Notes: generated from the letters alone by a model not told the origin. Positions 32,685 to 41,890 are shown, numbered from the stretch's first letter. The stretch: DNA of 64,000 bases from Shinella zoogloeoides (GCF_033705735.1 NZ_CP131131.1:1550001-1614000); one strand, 5' to 3'. Translations and numbers: made by a program.

Positions 32685-33674
32685 GTGATCCAGGATGAGA
32701 AGGTCTGCGTCATCATCGCCGCCAAGAATGCGGAAAAGACGATCGGCCGGGCCGTGCGCTCGGCACTCGCCGAGCCCGAGGTCGACGAGGTCGTGGTGGT
32801 GGACGACGGCTCGGACGACCGCACCATGGCGGCGGCGGCCGCCGCCGACGACACGACCCGGCGGCTCGACATCATCCGCTTCCGCGCCAATCGCGGGCCG
32901 TCCGCCGCGCGCAACCACGCCATCGCCGTTTCCCGCGCGCCGCTGATCGCCATCCTCGACGCGGACGACTTCTTCTTCCCCGGCCGCTTCCGGCGCATGC
33001 TCGCCTGCCCGGACTGGGACTTCATCGCCGACAACATCGCCTTCATGCAAGAGGCCGACACGGCCCCACAGCCGGAGGACTTTCCGCCGCATCCGCGCCG
33101 GCTCGATCTGAGGGACTTCATCCTCGGCAACATCTCGCGCCGCGGCGCCCCGCGCGGCGAGCTCGGCTTCCTGAAGCCCGTCATGCGCCGCGCGTTTCTC
33201 GACGCCCACGACCTGCGCTACCGCGAGGACATGCGGCTCGGCGAGGACTACGAGCTCTATGTGCGGGCGCTCCTTGCCGGGGCGCGCTATACCGTCATCG
33301 AAAGCTGCGGCTACGGCGCGGTGGTGCGCGCCGGTTCGCTGAGCGGGCAGCACCGGACGAAGGACCTCGCCGCGCTGCACGAGGCCGAGCGCGCGATCCT
33401 CGCCGCCGGCAACGTACCCTCGGAAGCAGCCGAAGCCATGCGCCGCCACTGCCGCCAGGTCGGCCAGCGCCACGCGCTGCGCCATTTCCTAGACCGCAAG
33501 CGCGAGGGCGGCGCGGCCGCGGCGCTGGCCTTTGCCACCGCGAACCCCACCGCCCTACCCGCCATCGCCGGCGGCATCCTGCGCGACAAGCTGGACGCGG
33601 CGCGGGAGAGGATGCGCCCGGCGGAGCCCGCGCCACAGGAGGGATTGCGCTATCTGCTGCCCGCAGGGCGGTAA
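32685..33674 (+). CDS. exoU: Succinoglycan glucosyltransferase ExoU (GT2)
   Basis: A 329-residue GT-A fold family 2 glycosyltransferase: 'VCVIIAAKNAEKTIGRAVRSAL', 'VVVVDDGSDDRT', 'NRGPSAARNHAIAVSRAPLIAILDADDFFFPGRFRRML' (the DxD motif is DAD) and 'RLGEDYELYVRALLAGARY'. ExoU adds the beta-1,6-linked sixth sugar of the octasaccharide. The start is GTG at 32685 with AGAGG upstream. 82 bases downstream of exoX, same strand. Ends in a 227-bp gap that holds an inverted repeat element, facing exoV. Confidence 0.9.
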   Translation: MIQDEKVCVIIAAKNAEKTIGRAVRSALAEPEVDEVVVVDDGSDDRTMAAAAAADDTTRRLDIIRFRANRGPSAARNHAIAVSRAPLIAILDADDFFFPGRFRRMLACPDWDFIADNIAFMQEADTAPQPEDFPPHPRRLDLRDFILGNISRRGAPRGELGFLKPVMRRAFLDAHDLRYREDMRLGEDYELYVRALLAGARYTVIESCGYGAVVRAGSLSGQHRTKDLAALHEAERAILAAGNVPSEAAEAMRRHCRQVGQRHALRHFLDRKREGGAAAALAFATANPTALPAIAGGILRDKLDAARERMRPAEPAPQEGLRYLLPAGR

Positions 33675-33714
33675 TCCGCCCTGCTCTATGAAGGAAACCC
33701 GCGCCTTTCTGCCT

Positions 33715-33860
33715 CCTTCTCCCCGCTTGCGGGGAGAAGGTCGCGGCAGCGGGATGAGGGGCGGAACGGCAGCCGGATCCTCAGCCATAGCGGGCAGATG
33801 AATGCAGCAAACGCCCCTCATCCGCCTGCTGGCACCTTCTCCCCGCAAGCAGGGAGAAGG
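33715..33860. repeat. Intergenic inverted-repeat element resembling RIME-type rhizobial repeats
   Basis: Two inverted copies of about 49 bases, roughly 88% alike, lie between convergent exoU and exoV. Each contains a hairpin (33715-33740: perfect 12-bp arms CCTTCTCCCCGC / GCGGGGAGAAGG with a TT loop; 33835-33860: same with one mismatch) and a GATGAGGGGCG block (33753-33763, inverse at 33812-33822). This is the pattern of the palindromic mosaic repeats common between genes in Rhizobium, Agrobacterium and Brucella. It may double as a bidirectional terminator. Confidence 0.8.
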
Positions 33861-33901
33861 GAGATGGGGCGAGGTCGTGCCTCAAGGGCCCGTCTTATTC
33901 C

Positions 33902-34828
33902 TCAAAGATAATCCCGCCGCACGCCTTCCAGCACCGCATAAAGCCGCGCCTTCCGTTCCGAAAGACGCGCATCCGTGCTGAGTTGCGGCTCCGCCCGGCT
34001 CGCTTGCCACAGAGCCAGCGTCGAAGGCACGGCAAGGACCTGCTTGGCGGCGCTGCGCACGCCGGAGCTGGGCGCGGCCTGCGCGACGGCGACTGCACCG
34101 CGGCCTGCGGCCTGCTCCGCGCCCTCGTAATCGACGCCCCAGAAGCGAGCGCCCTTGATGATGGCCTCAGCGCGGGTGGAGATCGGGATGCGCCGGGCGG
34201 TCGGGTCGACGCCGACCGTCGTGGCCCAGTCGCGCCACTTGAAGCCGTTGATATTGGCCGAGGTACTGACCGCCACCCAGGGCACGCGGAAGGCATCGGC
34301 GAGGATCGCGCCGTGCATGGATTCGGCGACGATCAGCTCGCAGGCGGCGATCTCGCCGATCACGTCCTTCGCCTCGCCGCGCGGGTCGATATAGTGAATG
34401 CCCGCCGTCGCGCAGACGACCGGCCACAGCCCGGCCACCGCCGATTCCCAATGGGGCACGAAGGCGCATTTATGCCGCTTCGGCTGGTTCGCAAATTCCG
34501 GCATGTCGGCGACCAGCACCGCCGGATCGACGATGCCGAGTTCCTCCGGCACGCCGACCTTCCCGGCGGTCAGCGGACCGCGCACGCAGCGCACGTCCCA
34601 GAGGTCCCGGTCGCGCATGTCCGGCAGCGTGCCGTAGCCGAAGCCGCTGCCGAGCACGAGCTTGCGGCCCTCCTTCGGCAGGAGCGCGCTGTTCAGCACC
34701 GTGCCGACGCCGACGAGCAGCACGTCCTCATGCGCCTCGCGGAACCCCGGCAGCAGGAAATCCCAGAGCCAGAGATTGAGGTCGTCACCGAAATTGCCGT
34801 GCTGCGATTCCCAGTAATAGGGCTTCAT
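33902..34828 (-). CDS. exoV: Succinoglycan pyruvyltransferase ExoV
   Basis: A 308-residue polysaccharide pyruvyltransferase: 'YYWESQHGNFGDDLNLWLWDFLLP', 'GVGTVLNSALLPKEGRKLVLGSGFGYG', 'VRCVRGPLTAGKVG', 'ELGIVDPAVLVADM', 'CAFVPHWES' and 'ACELIVAESMHGAILADAFRVPWVAV'. It adds the 4,6-pyruvate ketal to the terminal glucose from phosphoenolpyruvate. CAGGAG precedes the ATG. 17 bases downstream of exoW on the same strand, so both form a short leftward unit. Confidence 0.92.
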   Translation of the reverse strand: MKPYYWESQHGNFGDDLNLWLWDFLLPGFREAHEDVLLVGVGTVLNSALLPKEGRKLVLGSGFGYGTLPDMRDRDLWDVRCVRGPLTAGKVGVPEELGIVDPAVLVADMPEFANQPKRHKCAFVPHWESAVAGLWPVVCATAGIHYIDPRGEAKDVIGEIAACELIVAESMHGAILADAFRVPWVAVSTSANINGFKWRDWATTVGVDPTARRIPISTRAEAIIKGARFWGVDYEGAEQAAGRGAVAVAQAAPSSGVRSAAKQVLAVPSTLALWQASRAEPQLSTDARLSERKARLYAVLEGVRRDYL

Positions 34829-34845
34829 CCAAAACTCCTGTCAGT

Positions 34846-35805
34846 TCAGCGGGAGAACTTGCCGACGGCAAGTCCGACGGCGCTCGCGAGGATGCGCGGA
34901 TCGCGCATCGCCCAGCGGGCCAGCATGTCGAATTGCGGCAGCTTGCGGTGCCTGACGCGCCGCGCCTGGCTCCAGAGCGCCTGTTGGCGCGCCGTCTGCT
35001 TGTAGGAGCGCAGCGAGGCGACCTCGGCCGGTCGCTCGGCGAAGCGGCTCTCCAGCCGGTCGAGCGCCATCCAGGTATTGAACTGCTGGCGCAGGAACTG
35101 CGGCGAATCGTTGTCGACGCCGTGGAAGATGTTGACCCCCTCCCCGCGCACCGCGCCCGCCGCACCGCTCAGCACTACCCGCCGCGCGGCGAGCACGCAG
35201 TCGCAGAAGAACAGCACGTCCTCGGCCGCAAGCCTCAGCGCCGCGTCGAAGCGCACCCGCTCGAAGACCGGCCGGGCGATGACCATGGCGGACAGGTGCA
35301 GGAAGCTCCAGTTCTTCAGCATGACCTGCGTGAGGTCGGGAATCTCGATCAGCAGCGGATCGTCGTTGAGACGTACCGTCGTCTCCGTCTTTTCGAGGTC
35401 CTCGACGCCGAAATGATAGTAGAAGGCATCGCCCCCGGTGATCGAGGCGAAGTAGCAATCGGCGGAAAAATGCGTCATCGCGGCATGGGCGATCGCGAGG
35501 TGATCGGGCGCCCAGGTATCGTCCGAATCGAGGAAGGCGACGAAGTCGCTCGCCGCCGGAACGTGGTCGAGCCCGGTGTTGCGCGCGCCGCCCGGCCCGG
35601 CATTCTCCTGTCGGATGACGCGCACGCGCGCCTGCTCCGCCTCGCAAAAGTCGATCAGGTCGCCATCGGGCGGATAAGGGGATTCGTCGTCGACGACAAT
35701 GACGTCGAAGTCGTTGAATCCCTGAGAAAAAACGGACGCGAGCGCACGCCTCAGGATGCCCGGCTCCTTCTGGTAGAAGGGGATGATAACTGTCAGCTTC
35801 GCCAT
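34846..35805 (-). CDS. exoW: Succinoglycan glucosyltransferase ExoW (GT2)
   Basis: A 319-residue family 2 glycosyltransferase with 'KLTVIIPFYQKEPGILRRALASVFSQG', 'DVIVVDDESPYPP', 'RQENAGPGGARNTGLDHVPAASDFVAFLDSDDTW' (DSD metal motif) and 'LAAEDVLFFCDCVLAAR'. ExoW adds the beta-1,3-linked seventh sugar. It is read away from exoT across a 122-bp divergent region. Assignment to ExoW rather than another exo transferase relies on its place between exoV and exoT. Confidence 0.9.
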   Translation of the reverse strand: MAKLTVIIPFYQKEPGILRRALASVFSQGFNDFDVIVVDDESPYPPDGDLIDFCEAEQARVRVIRQENAGPGGARNTGLDHVPAASDFVAFLDSDDTWAPDHLAIAHAAMTHFSADCYFASITGGDAFYYHFGVEDLEKTETTVRLNDDPLLIEIPDLTQVMLKNWSFLHLSAMVIARPVFERVRFDAALRLAAEDVLFFCDCVLAARRVVLSGAAGAVRGEGVNIFHGVDNDSPQFLRQQFNTWMALDRLESRFAERPAEVASLRSYKQTARQQALWSQARRVRHRKLPQFDMLARWAMRDPRILASAVGLAVGKFSR

Positions 35806-35927
35806 CTTTTCGTCCCTGTGGTTTCTCTAGAAAGAGGTTCGTCTGGTCTCCTCCCACCGGGGCGCGGCCGTTTCCGGCGCAGGCTTTTCGTCTCGTCTAG
35901 GCTCCTTTTGTGAAGCGGAATCCACCC

Positions 35928-37406
35928 ATGTCCCAGTCCGTCAACGCGAAGTCGGTAACGCGAAACGTCGGCTGGAGTGTCCTATCCAAGACAAGCACAT
36001 TCGGGCTTAAATTTGTCACCGTGCCCATTCTCGCCCGGCTCCTGACGCCCGAAGAGTTCGGCGCGGTGGCCGTCGCGCTCGCCGTCGTGCAGTTCCTCGC
36101 CATGATCGGCGGGGCGGGTCTCGCCTCCGCCCTCATCCTCGAACCGAGGGAGGAACGGGAGACGATCCACTCGGTTTTCTGGGCCAATCTCGGCTTCGCC
36201 TGCCTGATGGCGGCGGGGCTCTATGTCTTCGCCGAACCGCTGGCCGACTGGTTCGGCGCGGCGGATGCGGCCTGGCTGCTTCGGATCATGTGCCTGCTCA
36301 TTCCGCTCCAGCTTGCCGGCGACGTCGCCTATGCGCTGGTCGCCCGGCGCATGCAGTTCAGCCGCGACGCGCTATGGAGCATGATCTCCGAATCGCTCGC
36401 CGCCATTGCGGCGGTCATCCTCGCCATCGCCGGCTTCGGCGTCTTCGCGCTGGTCGCCCAACTCTTCGTCGCCGGGGTCATCCGGCTTGCCGGCCTCTTC
36501 TTCGTCTCACGCTACCTGCCGCGCTTTCACTTCCATGCGACAAGCGTCGTGCGGCTGACGCGCTTCAGCCTCGGCCTGATGGGCTCGGAGGTCGCCAATT
36601 TCGTCACCTTCCAGTCGCCCATGGTGGTGATCTCGCGCTTCCTCGGCCTTGCCGATGCCGGCGCCTATTCCGCCGCCAACCGCTTTTCCAGCATTCCCAA
36701 CCAGGTGGTGCTGTCCGGCGTCATGGGCGTGCTCTTCCCCGCCTTCAGCGCGATGATGCACGACCGCGAGCGCCGCTCGCAAGCGCTGATGCTCAGCACG
36801 CAGGTGACGACGCTGCTGCTCGCGCCGATGATGTTCGGCCTCTGGGCGCTGGCCGAACCCTCGATGCTGCTGCTCTTCGGCCCGCAATGGGCGGCCGCCT
36901 GGCCGGTGCTCGGGCTGCTGGCGCTCTCCAAGGGGCTGCTGACGCCGTGCAGCACCTTCATCCCCTATCTCAAGGGCTCGGGCCATGGCGGGGCGCTCTT
37001 CTGGTGGGCGGTCGGCCGCGCCGTAGCAACCACCGCCGCCGTCGCCTACGGTGCCTATGGCGGCACGCTCATCGAGGCGATGGTCGCCCTCTGCCTCGTC
37101 AATGCCGTCGTACTCGTCGGCTATTCGCAGGTGGTGTTCCGGGCGGACGGGACGCCCTTCCTGCCCGGCTTCTATCGTTCGATCCGCCCCATGCTCACCG
37201 CCGCACTGATGGCGCTCGCCGTGCGCTACGCGCTCGACCACTATCTCGCGCCGCATTTCCATCCCGTCCTGCAGGTCGCCATCGGCATCGCGCTCGGCGG
37301 CGTGATCTATGCGGTCCTCACCCTTCTCACCGAGCGGCCGCTGCTGCGAAAGCTCCTCGACATGGTGCGCCGTCCCCGCGCCTCCGCCATCGCCAGCCTG
37401 CCTTGA
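35928..37406 (+). CDS. exoT: Succinoglycan flippase-like transporter ExoT (MOP/Wzx superfamily)
   Basis: A 492-residue polytopic protein with about twelve to fourteen helices. It opens 'RNVGWSVLSKTSTFGLKFVTVPILARLLTPEEFGAVAVALAVVQFLAMIGGAGLASALI', the standard Wzx/PST start, and contains 'NRFSSIPNQVVLSGVMGVLFPAFSAM'. ExoT is needed for transport of the repeat unit and for low-molecular-weight succinoglycan. The ATG at 35928 gives close to the 494 residues of S. meliloti ExoT; a GTG at 35910 is possible. Followed by a 361-bp gap where exoI lies in S. meliloti. Confidence 0.9.
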   Translation: MSQSVNAKSVTRNVGWSVLSKTSTFGLKFVTVPILARLLTPEEFGAVAVALAVVQFLAMIGGAGLASALILEPREERETIHSVFWANLGFACLMAAGLYVFAEPLADWFGAADAAWLLRIMCLLIPLQLAGDVAYALVARRMQFSRDALWSMISESLAAIAAVILAIAGFGVFALVAQLFVAGVIRLAGLFFVSRYLPRFHFHATSVVRLTRFSLGLMGSEVANFVTFQSPMVVISRFLGLADAGAYSAANRFSSIPNQVVLSGVMGVLFPAFSAMMHDRERRSQALMLSTQVTTLLLAPMMFGLWALAEPSMLLLFGPQWAAAWPVLGLLALSKGLLTPCSTFIPYLKGSGHGGALFWWAVGRAVATTAAVAYGAYGGTLIEAMVALCLVNAVVLVGYSQVVFRADGTPFLPGFYRSIRPMLTAALMALAVRYALDHYLAPHFHPVLQVAIGIALGGVIYAVLTLLTERPLLRKLLDMVRRPRASAIASLP

Positions 37407-37767
37407 GCCTGCCCCATTTCGGGGCCCGCCGGCCGGAATTGCCGCAGTCTCGCAGAGAATCGGCATGGCAAAGGCAAAAAAATTCGACGACACCTTCACC
37501 CATAAATTGCGATTAAATAAGTAGTTTCGAATAGGCTTCAAAGTATTGAAGCGCAGGTCTTCACATTTCCCTCACGCATATGTGAGCGTGTATTTCCACC
37601 GGCATGCAATTCCGCGCGATATGCTGCAATGCAACCGGCCATGCGGATGAATTTGCTGCGTCGCCATATTTTCCGCCGCCCCGTCACCCAAACTCCTCTT
37701 CACGGGGCTCACGCCTCATTCGCTTGAAAGCCGCCCGCCGGCGGCCCAACAGAGGGGTGACGGAACC
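37407..37767. promoter_or_regulatory. exoT-exoH intergenic region (no exoI); likely exoH promoter
   Basis: This 361-bp region is AT-richer than its flanks (37480-37600). It has a CTCAC-N6-GTGAG inverted repeat at 37571-37586 and ATGCTGCAATGCA at 37621-37633, almost identical to ATGCTGCATTGCA in the exoU leader at 32646-32658. In S. meliloti, exoI lies between exoT and exoH; no remnant of it was recognised. It probably holds the promoter of the eight-gene exoH-exoP run. Confidence 0.6.
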
Positions 37768-38898
37768 GTGCAGATCGACGCGACCGTTTCGGCACGCATC
37801 AACATGATGCGCATCGTGCTGATCACCGGGATCATCTTCGTGCATGTTCCCTACGATCCGGCGACGAGCCTCTATGCGGGCACGTTCGGCGGGCTGGACT
37901 GGCTGCGGGTGTTCCTGGCGGACAGCCTCTTCCGCATCGGCGTGCCCTGCCTTTCCGCCATCTCCGGCTACCTGCTCTTCCATCGCGGCATCGAGGCCTT
38001 CGATTACCGCCGGACGCTGCGCACCAAGGCATCGACCATCCTCCTGCCCTTCCTCCTCTGGAACACGGCCTTCCTCGCCCTCGTCTATATCGCGCAGTCG
38101 CGCGGCATCGGCTTCGGCTACCTGCCCGATGTCGTCAACGCCACGCCGCGCGAGCTGATGAATCTCGGCCTCGCCGTCGAGAGCTGGCCGATCGACATCC
38201 CGCTCTATTTCCTGCGTGACCTGCTGCTCTGCCTCGTCCTGTCGCCGCTGATCGCGCTCGCGGTCCTGCGCTATCCGCGCATCGCGCTCGCCCTGATGCT
38301 GGCCTATGCGGTGCTGCCGCTGCCGAACGGCATCTTCCTGAAGAAATCCATCCTCTTCGGCTTCAGCTTCGGCGTCGCAATGGCCCTCCACCGCATCGAT
38401 ATCCGCCGCATGGACCGCTTCGCCCTGCCGATGACGCTCGCCGTGCTGGCGATGGCGCTGGGGCTGTCGGCCGCGCTCTATGCCTATGGCCCGGATTTCC
38501 CGGCCTGGCTCGACATGCTGCGCGGCCTTGCGGCCATCGCCGGCATCTTCGGCGCATGGGCCTTCTCGGCGCTGCTCATCCGCACGCGCGCCGGAAAGGC
38601 GCTGGCGCGGCTCGGCGGGCTCAGCTTCTGGATCTTCTGCGGCCACTACCCGCTGCTCGTCCTGTTCTGGATGATCTGGAACCGGCTCGGCATCGCCCAT
38701 TACCCGCTGTTCTACGCGGCAAGCCCGGTCCTTGCGCTTGCCATCCTCGTTTCCACCCACGCGGCCACGCGGCGCTTTGCGCCGGCGCTGCACGCCATCC
38801 TCACCGGCCGCCGCACGGGCCAGCGCAAGCCGCCCGCGGCCGGACGACACCCGCATCCGGAGATGGAGCCCGCCGGTTCCATCGCCCAAAGGAGGTGA
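37768..38898 (+). CDS. exoH: Succinoglycan succinyltransferase ExoH (acyltransferase 3 family)
   Basis: A 376-residue inner-membrane acyltransferase-3 protein with about ten helices: 'INMMRIVLITGIIFVHVPYDPATS' (conserved His) and 'DSLFRIGVPCLSAISGYLLFHRG'. ExoH adds succinate to the repeat unit, a modification needed for ExoK cleavage and symbiotic activity in S. meliloti. The start is a GTG with AGAGGGG about 12 bases upstream. The C-terminal tail of about 35 residues is hydrophilic. First gene of the rightward exoH-K-L-A-M-O-N-P series. Confidence 0.9.
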   Translation: MQIDATVSARINMMRIVLITGIIFVHVPYDPATSLYAGTFGGLDWLRVFLADSLFRIGVPCLSAISGYLLFHRGIEAFDYRRTLRTKASTILLPFLLWNTAFLALVYIAQSRGIGFGYLPDVVNATPRELMNLGLAVESWPIDIPLYFLRDLLLCLVLSPLIALAVLRYPRIALALMLAYAVLPLPNGIFLKKSILFGFSFGVAMALHRIDIRRMDRFALPMTLAVLAMALGLSAALYAYGPDFPAWLDMLRGLAAIAGIFGAWAFSALLIRTRAGKALARLGGLSFWIFCGHYPLLVLFWMIWNRLGIAHYPLFYAASPVLALAILVSTHAATRRFAPALHAILTGRRTGQRKPPAAGRHPHPEMEPAGSIAQRR

Positions 38899-38900
38899 CC

Positions 38901-39686
38901 ATGACTGTCTCCCCGAAGATCACCCTCACGGCACCTGCCCTTCTCGTAGCGCTTGCCGCCGCAAGCCCCCTATCCGCCCAGGACGGTGCGAACGGCACGT
39001 CCTTCGTCGAGGAATTCGACCAGCTCGACACGTCCCGCTGGTACGTCTCCGACGGCTGGAACAACGGCGCGCACCAGAACTGCACCTGGTCGAAGGATTC
39101 CGTGAAGGTGGAGGGCGGCAAGCTCGCGCTCTCCTTCGAGGCCAGGCCCGCCGGCGAGCGCCAATATGCCTGCGGCGAGATCCAGACCCTGAAACGCTAC
39201 GGCTACGGCACCTATGAGGTGCGCATGAAGTCGGCGACGGGTTCCGGCCTCAACTCGGCCTTCTTCAGCTATATCGGCCCGACCGACAAGAAACCGCACG
39301 ACGAGATCGACTTCGAGGTCCTCGGCAAGGATACGTCCCGCGTGCAGGTCAACCAGTATATCGCCGGCAAGGGCGGCAACGAGAAGCTGGTCCCCGTTCC
39401 GGGCGGGGCCGACGGCGGCTTCAACGACTATGCCTTCGTCTGGCAGCAGCATCGCCTTGCCTACTATGTGAACGGCACGCTGGTGCAGGAGGTGACGGAC
39501 GCCGCGAAGCTGCCCACCCATGCGCAGAAAATCTTCCTGTCGCTCTGGGGCACCGACACGCTGTCCGGCTGGATGGGCCGCTTCGCTTTCGCAGGGCCGA
39601 CGACGATGGAGGTGGAGCGCATCGCCTTCACCGCCGAGGGCGAGCCCTGCCAGTTCGACGGCTCCATCGCCTGCCTCGTGAACTGA
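38901..39686 (+). CDS. exoK: Succinoglycan endo-glycanase ExoK (GH16)
   Basis: A 261-residue secreted beta-glucanase. A signal peptide covers about residues 1-26 (ending PLSAQ). The GH16 catalytic motif is 'DEIDFEVLG' (ExDxxE pattern, nucleophile and acid/base Glu), followed by 'YAFVWQQHRLAYYVNGTLVQEV' and 'LSLWGTD'. ExoK cuts nascent succinylated succinoglycan into shorter chains. AAAGGAGGTGACC just before the ATG is an almost perfect ribosome site, stronger than those of its neighbours. It starts 2 bases after exoH. Confidence 0.93.
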   Translation: MTVSPKITLTAPALLVALAAASPLSAQDGANGTSFVEEFDQLDTSRWYVSDGWNNGAHQNCTWSKDSVKVEGGKLALSFEARPAGERQYACGEIQTLKRYGYGTYEVRMKSATGSGLNSAFFSYIGPTDKKPHDEIDFEVLGKDTSRVQVNQYIAGKGGNEKLVPVPGGADGGFNDYAFVWQQHRLAYYVNGTLVQEVTDAAKLPTHAQKIFLSLWGTDTLSGWMGRFAFAGPTTMEVERIAFTAEGEPCQFDGSIACLVN

Positions 39687-39699
39687 GCGGACGGCGCCG

Positions 39700-40902
39700 A
39701 TGCTTCAGGTCCTCTATCTCGTCCACGATCTTTCCGATCCCGCCGTGCGCCGGCGGGTGCTGATGCTGCAGGCGGGCGGCGCTTCGGTGACGCTGGCCGG
39801 CTTCCGCCGCGGCGAGAACCGGCTTGCCGACGTCGAGGGCGTCACGCCCGTGCAACTCGGCGCGACGAAGGATGCCCGCTTCGGCCAGCGCCTCCTGGCG
39901 GTCGCCGGCGCGGCGGCGACGCTTTCCAGCAAGCTCGCCGGTATCCCGAAGCCGGACGTCATCCTCGCCCGCAACCTCGAAATGTTGGCGCTGGCGGGCC
40001 GCGCCGCGTCCCGCTTCGGCACTGTCCCCATCGCCTATGAATGCCTCGACATCCACCGCCTGCTGCTGCAGGGCGGCATGGTCGGGCGGGCCTTGCGGGG
40101 GGCGGAGCGCCATTTCGGCCGCAAGGCGGGCCTCGTCGTCACCAGTTCGCCGGCTTTTATCGAGCACTATTTCAAGCCGCTTTCCGGCATCCGCGCCCCC
40201 TTCCACCTGCTGGAGAACAAGGTGCTGGAGCTCGACGGCGAGGCAGCCCTTCCCGTCCGCACGCGCCCTGCGGGAGAACCCTGGCGCATCGGCTGGTTCG
40301 GCGCGATCCGCTGCCGCAAGTCGCTCGATCTCCTCTCCGCTTTCACCCGGCTGATGGAGGGACGCTTCGAAGTGGTGCTGCGCGGGCGGCCCGCCTATTC
40401 CGAATTCGACGATTTCGACGGCCGCATCGCCCGCGAGCCCTTCATCCGCTTCGAAGGCCCCTACCGCAATCCGGAAGACCTGCCCGCCATCTATGGCGCG
40501 GTCGATTTCACCTGGGCCATCGACTTCTTCGAGGAAGGCCGGAACTCGCTCTGGCTGCTGCCGAACCGCCTCTATGAAGGCTGCCGGCACGGGGCGCTGC
40601 CCATCGTCCTCGACGGAACCGAGACGGCGCGGCTCGCCCGCGAGCGCGGCATCGGCATTTCGCTTTCCGACGATCGTCCCGAAACCCTCGCCGGCCGCTT
40701 CGCCGGCTTCGACGCCGCCACTTACGAGGCGCTGCACGCCGATCTCGCCAGGCTCGGCGCGCGCCCCTGGCTGCTCGACCGCGCCGACTGCGCCGCCTTC
40801 GTCCAGCGCCTCGCCGCCCTTCGCCGGCCGGCCGGGCAGGCGGCGGCGTTCACGCCCCTTCCCTCCCTCGCGACAAACAAGGTGGATTGCCATGACCGCT
40901 GA
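39700..40902 (+). CDS. exoL: Succinoglycan glycosyltransferase ExoL
   Basis: A 400-residue protein with the GT-B pattern: an N-terminal 'LYLVHDLSDPAVRRRVLMLQAGGASVTLAGFRR', a middle 'IAYECLDIHRLLLQGGMVGRALRGAERHFGRKAGLVVTSSPAFIEHYF', and a C-terminal 'WRIGWFGAIRCRKSLDLLSAFTRLMEGRFEVVLRGRP' with 'NSLWLLPNRLYEGCRHGALPIV'. ExoL adds the third sugar (beta-1,4-glucose). The last 11 bases overlap exoA. Assigned by order and length; the family itself is poorly covered. Confidence 0.87.
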   Translation: MLQVLYLVHDLSDPAVRRRVLMLQAGGASVTLAGFRRGENRLADVEGVTPVQLGATKDARFGQRLLAVAGAAATLSSKLAGIPKPDVILARNLEMLALAGRAASRFGTVPIAYECLDIHRLLLQGGMVGRALRGAERHFGRKAGLVVTSSPAFIEHYFKPLSGIRAPFHLLENKVLELDGEAALPVRTRPAGEPWRIGWFGAIRCRKSLDLLSAFTRLMEGRFEVVLRGRPAYSEFDDFDGRIAREPFIRFEGPYRNPEDLPAIYGAVDFTWAIDFFEEGRNSLWLLPNRLYEGCRHGALPIVLDGTETARLARERGIGISLSDDRPETLAGRFAGFDAATYEALHADLARLGARPWLLDRADCAAFVQRLAALRRPAGQAAAFTPLPSLATNKVDCHDR

Positions 40903-41890
40903 CGCCGCCGCATCCGTGCGTTGCCTGATCGTGATTCCCTGCCTCAACGAGGCGCGTTACCTGGAACCGCTGGTCCGCCATATCGAGCCCACGCTCTGCG
41001 ACCTAAACGCGACGCTCGTCGTCGTCGACGGCGGCAGCACGGACGGCACGCGCGACATCGCCCGCCGCCTCGCCGCAAGCGTGCCGAACATGCATGTGCT
41101 CGACAATCCGAAGCGCATCCAGAGCGCCGCGATCAATCTCGCCGTCGCCACCTTCGGCGTCGAGCACGACTATCTCATCCGCATCGACGCGCACGGCACC
41201 TATCCTGACGACTATTGCCGCGTGCTGGTGGAGGACGCGCTGGAGACCGGGGCGGATTCCGTCGTCGTCGCCATGCGGACCGTCGGCTTCGGTACCTTCC
41301 AGAAGGCGACCGCCTTCGCGCAGAATTCCGTGCTCGGCAATGGCGGGGCCAAGCACCGGGCGGGCGCGGAAAGCCACTGGGCGGACCACGGCCACCACGC
41401 GCTGATGCGCATATCCGCCTTCCGCGCCGTGGGCGGCTATGACGAGACCTTCACCGCCAACGAGGATGCCGAATACGACTACAGGCTCCACCAGGCCGGC
41501 TACCGCGTCTGGATGACGGCGCGCACCAGCATGGTCTACTACCCCCGCTCAAGCGCCCTGCCGCTCTTCCGGCAATATTTCGGCTATGGCCGCGGCCGGG
41601 CGCGCAATCTCCTGAAGCACCGCGCGCGCCCCGGCCTGCGCCAGCTCCTGCCGCTGATGGTCGCCCCGGTCGCCGCCGGCGCCTTCCTTGCGGCGATCAC
41701 CTGGATCGCCGCCGTGCCCTTCGTGCTCTGGGCCGCCGCCTGCATGGGCTACGGCGCGTGGATGGCGCTCGGCGAGCGCAATCCCTACGGCCCGCTTGCC
41801 GCCGTCTCCGCCATGATCATGCATTTCGCCTGGTCGGCCGGCTTCTGGCGCGAGCTGCTCGACATCCGCCAGCGGAGGGCCTTCGCATGA
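40892..41890 (+). CDS. exoA: Succinoglycan beta-1,3-glucosyltransferase ExoA (GT2)
   Basis: A 332-residue membrane-bound family 2 transferase: 'CLIVIPCLNEARYLEPLVRHIEP', 'LVVVDGGSTDGTRDIARR', 'RIDAHGTYPDDYCR' and 'YDETFTANEDAEYDYRLHQAGYRVW', with two or three C-terminal helices from about residue 245. ExoA adds the first glucose to lipid-linked galactose. The ATG at 40892 overlaps exoL by 11 bases, and the stop overlaps exoM (ATGA). Length matches S. meliloti ExoA (330). Confidence 0.92.
   Translation: MTADAAASVRCLIVIPCLNEARYLEPLVRHIEPTLCDLNATLVVVDGGSTDGTRDIARRLAASVPNMHVLDNPKRIQSAAINLAVATFGVEHDYLIRIDAHGTYPDDYCRVLVEDALETGADSVVVAMRTVGFGTFQKATAFAQNSVLGNGGAKHRAGAESHWADHGHHALMRISAFRAVGGYDETFTANEDAEYDYRLHQAGYRVWMTARTSMVYYPRSSALPLFRQYFGYGRGRARNLLKHRARPGLRQLLPLMVAPVAAGAFLAAITWIAAVPFVLWAAACMGYGAWMALGERNPYGPLAAVSAMIMHFAWSAGFWRELLDIRQRRAFA

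Noticed and set aside
37465..37524. A 19-codon frame (MAKAKKFDDTFTHKLRLNK) in the exoT-exoH gap
   Set aside because: No proper ribosome-binding site and no recognised family; too short to separate from chance.
37407..37767. A remnant of exoI
   Set aside because: The position is where exoI lies in S. meliloti, but no frame in this 361-bp gap shows any coding pattern.
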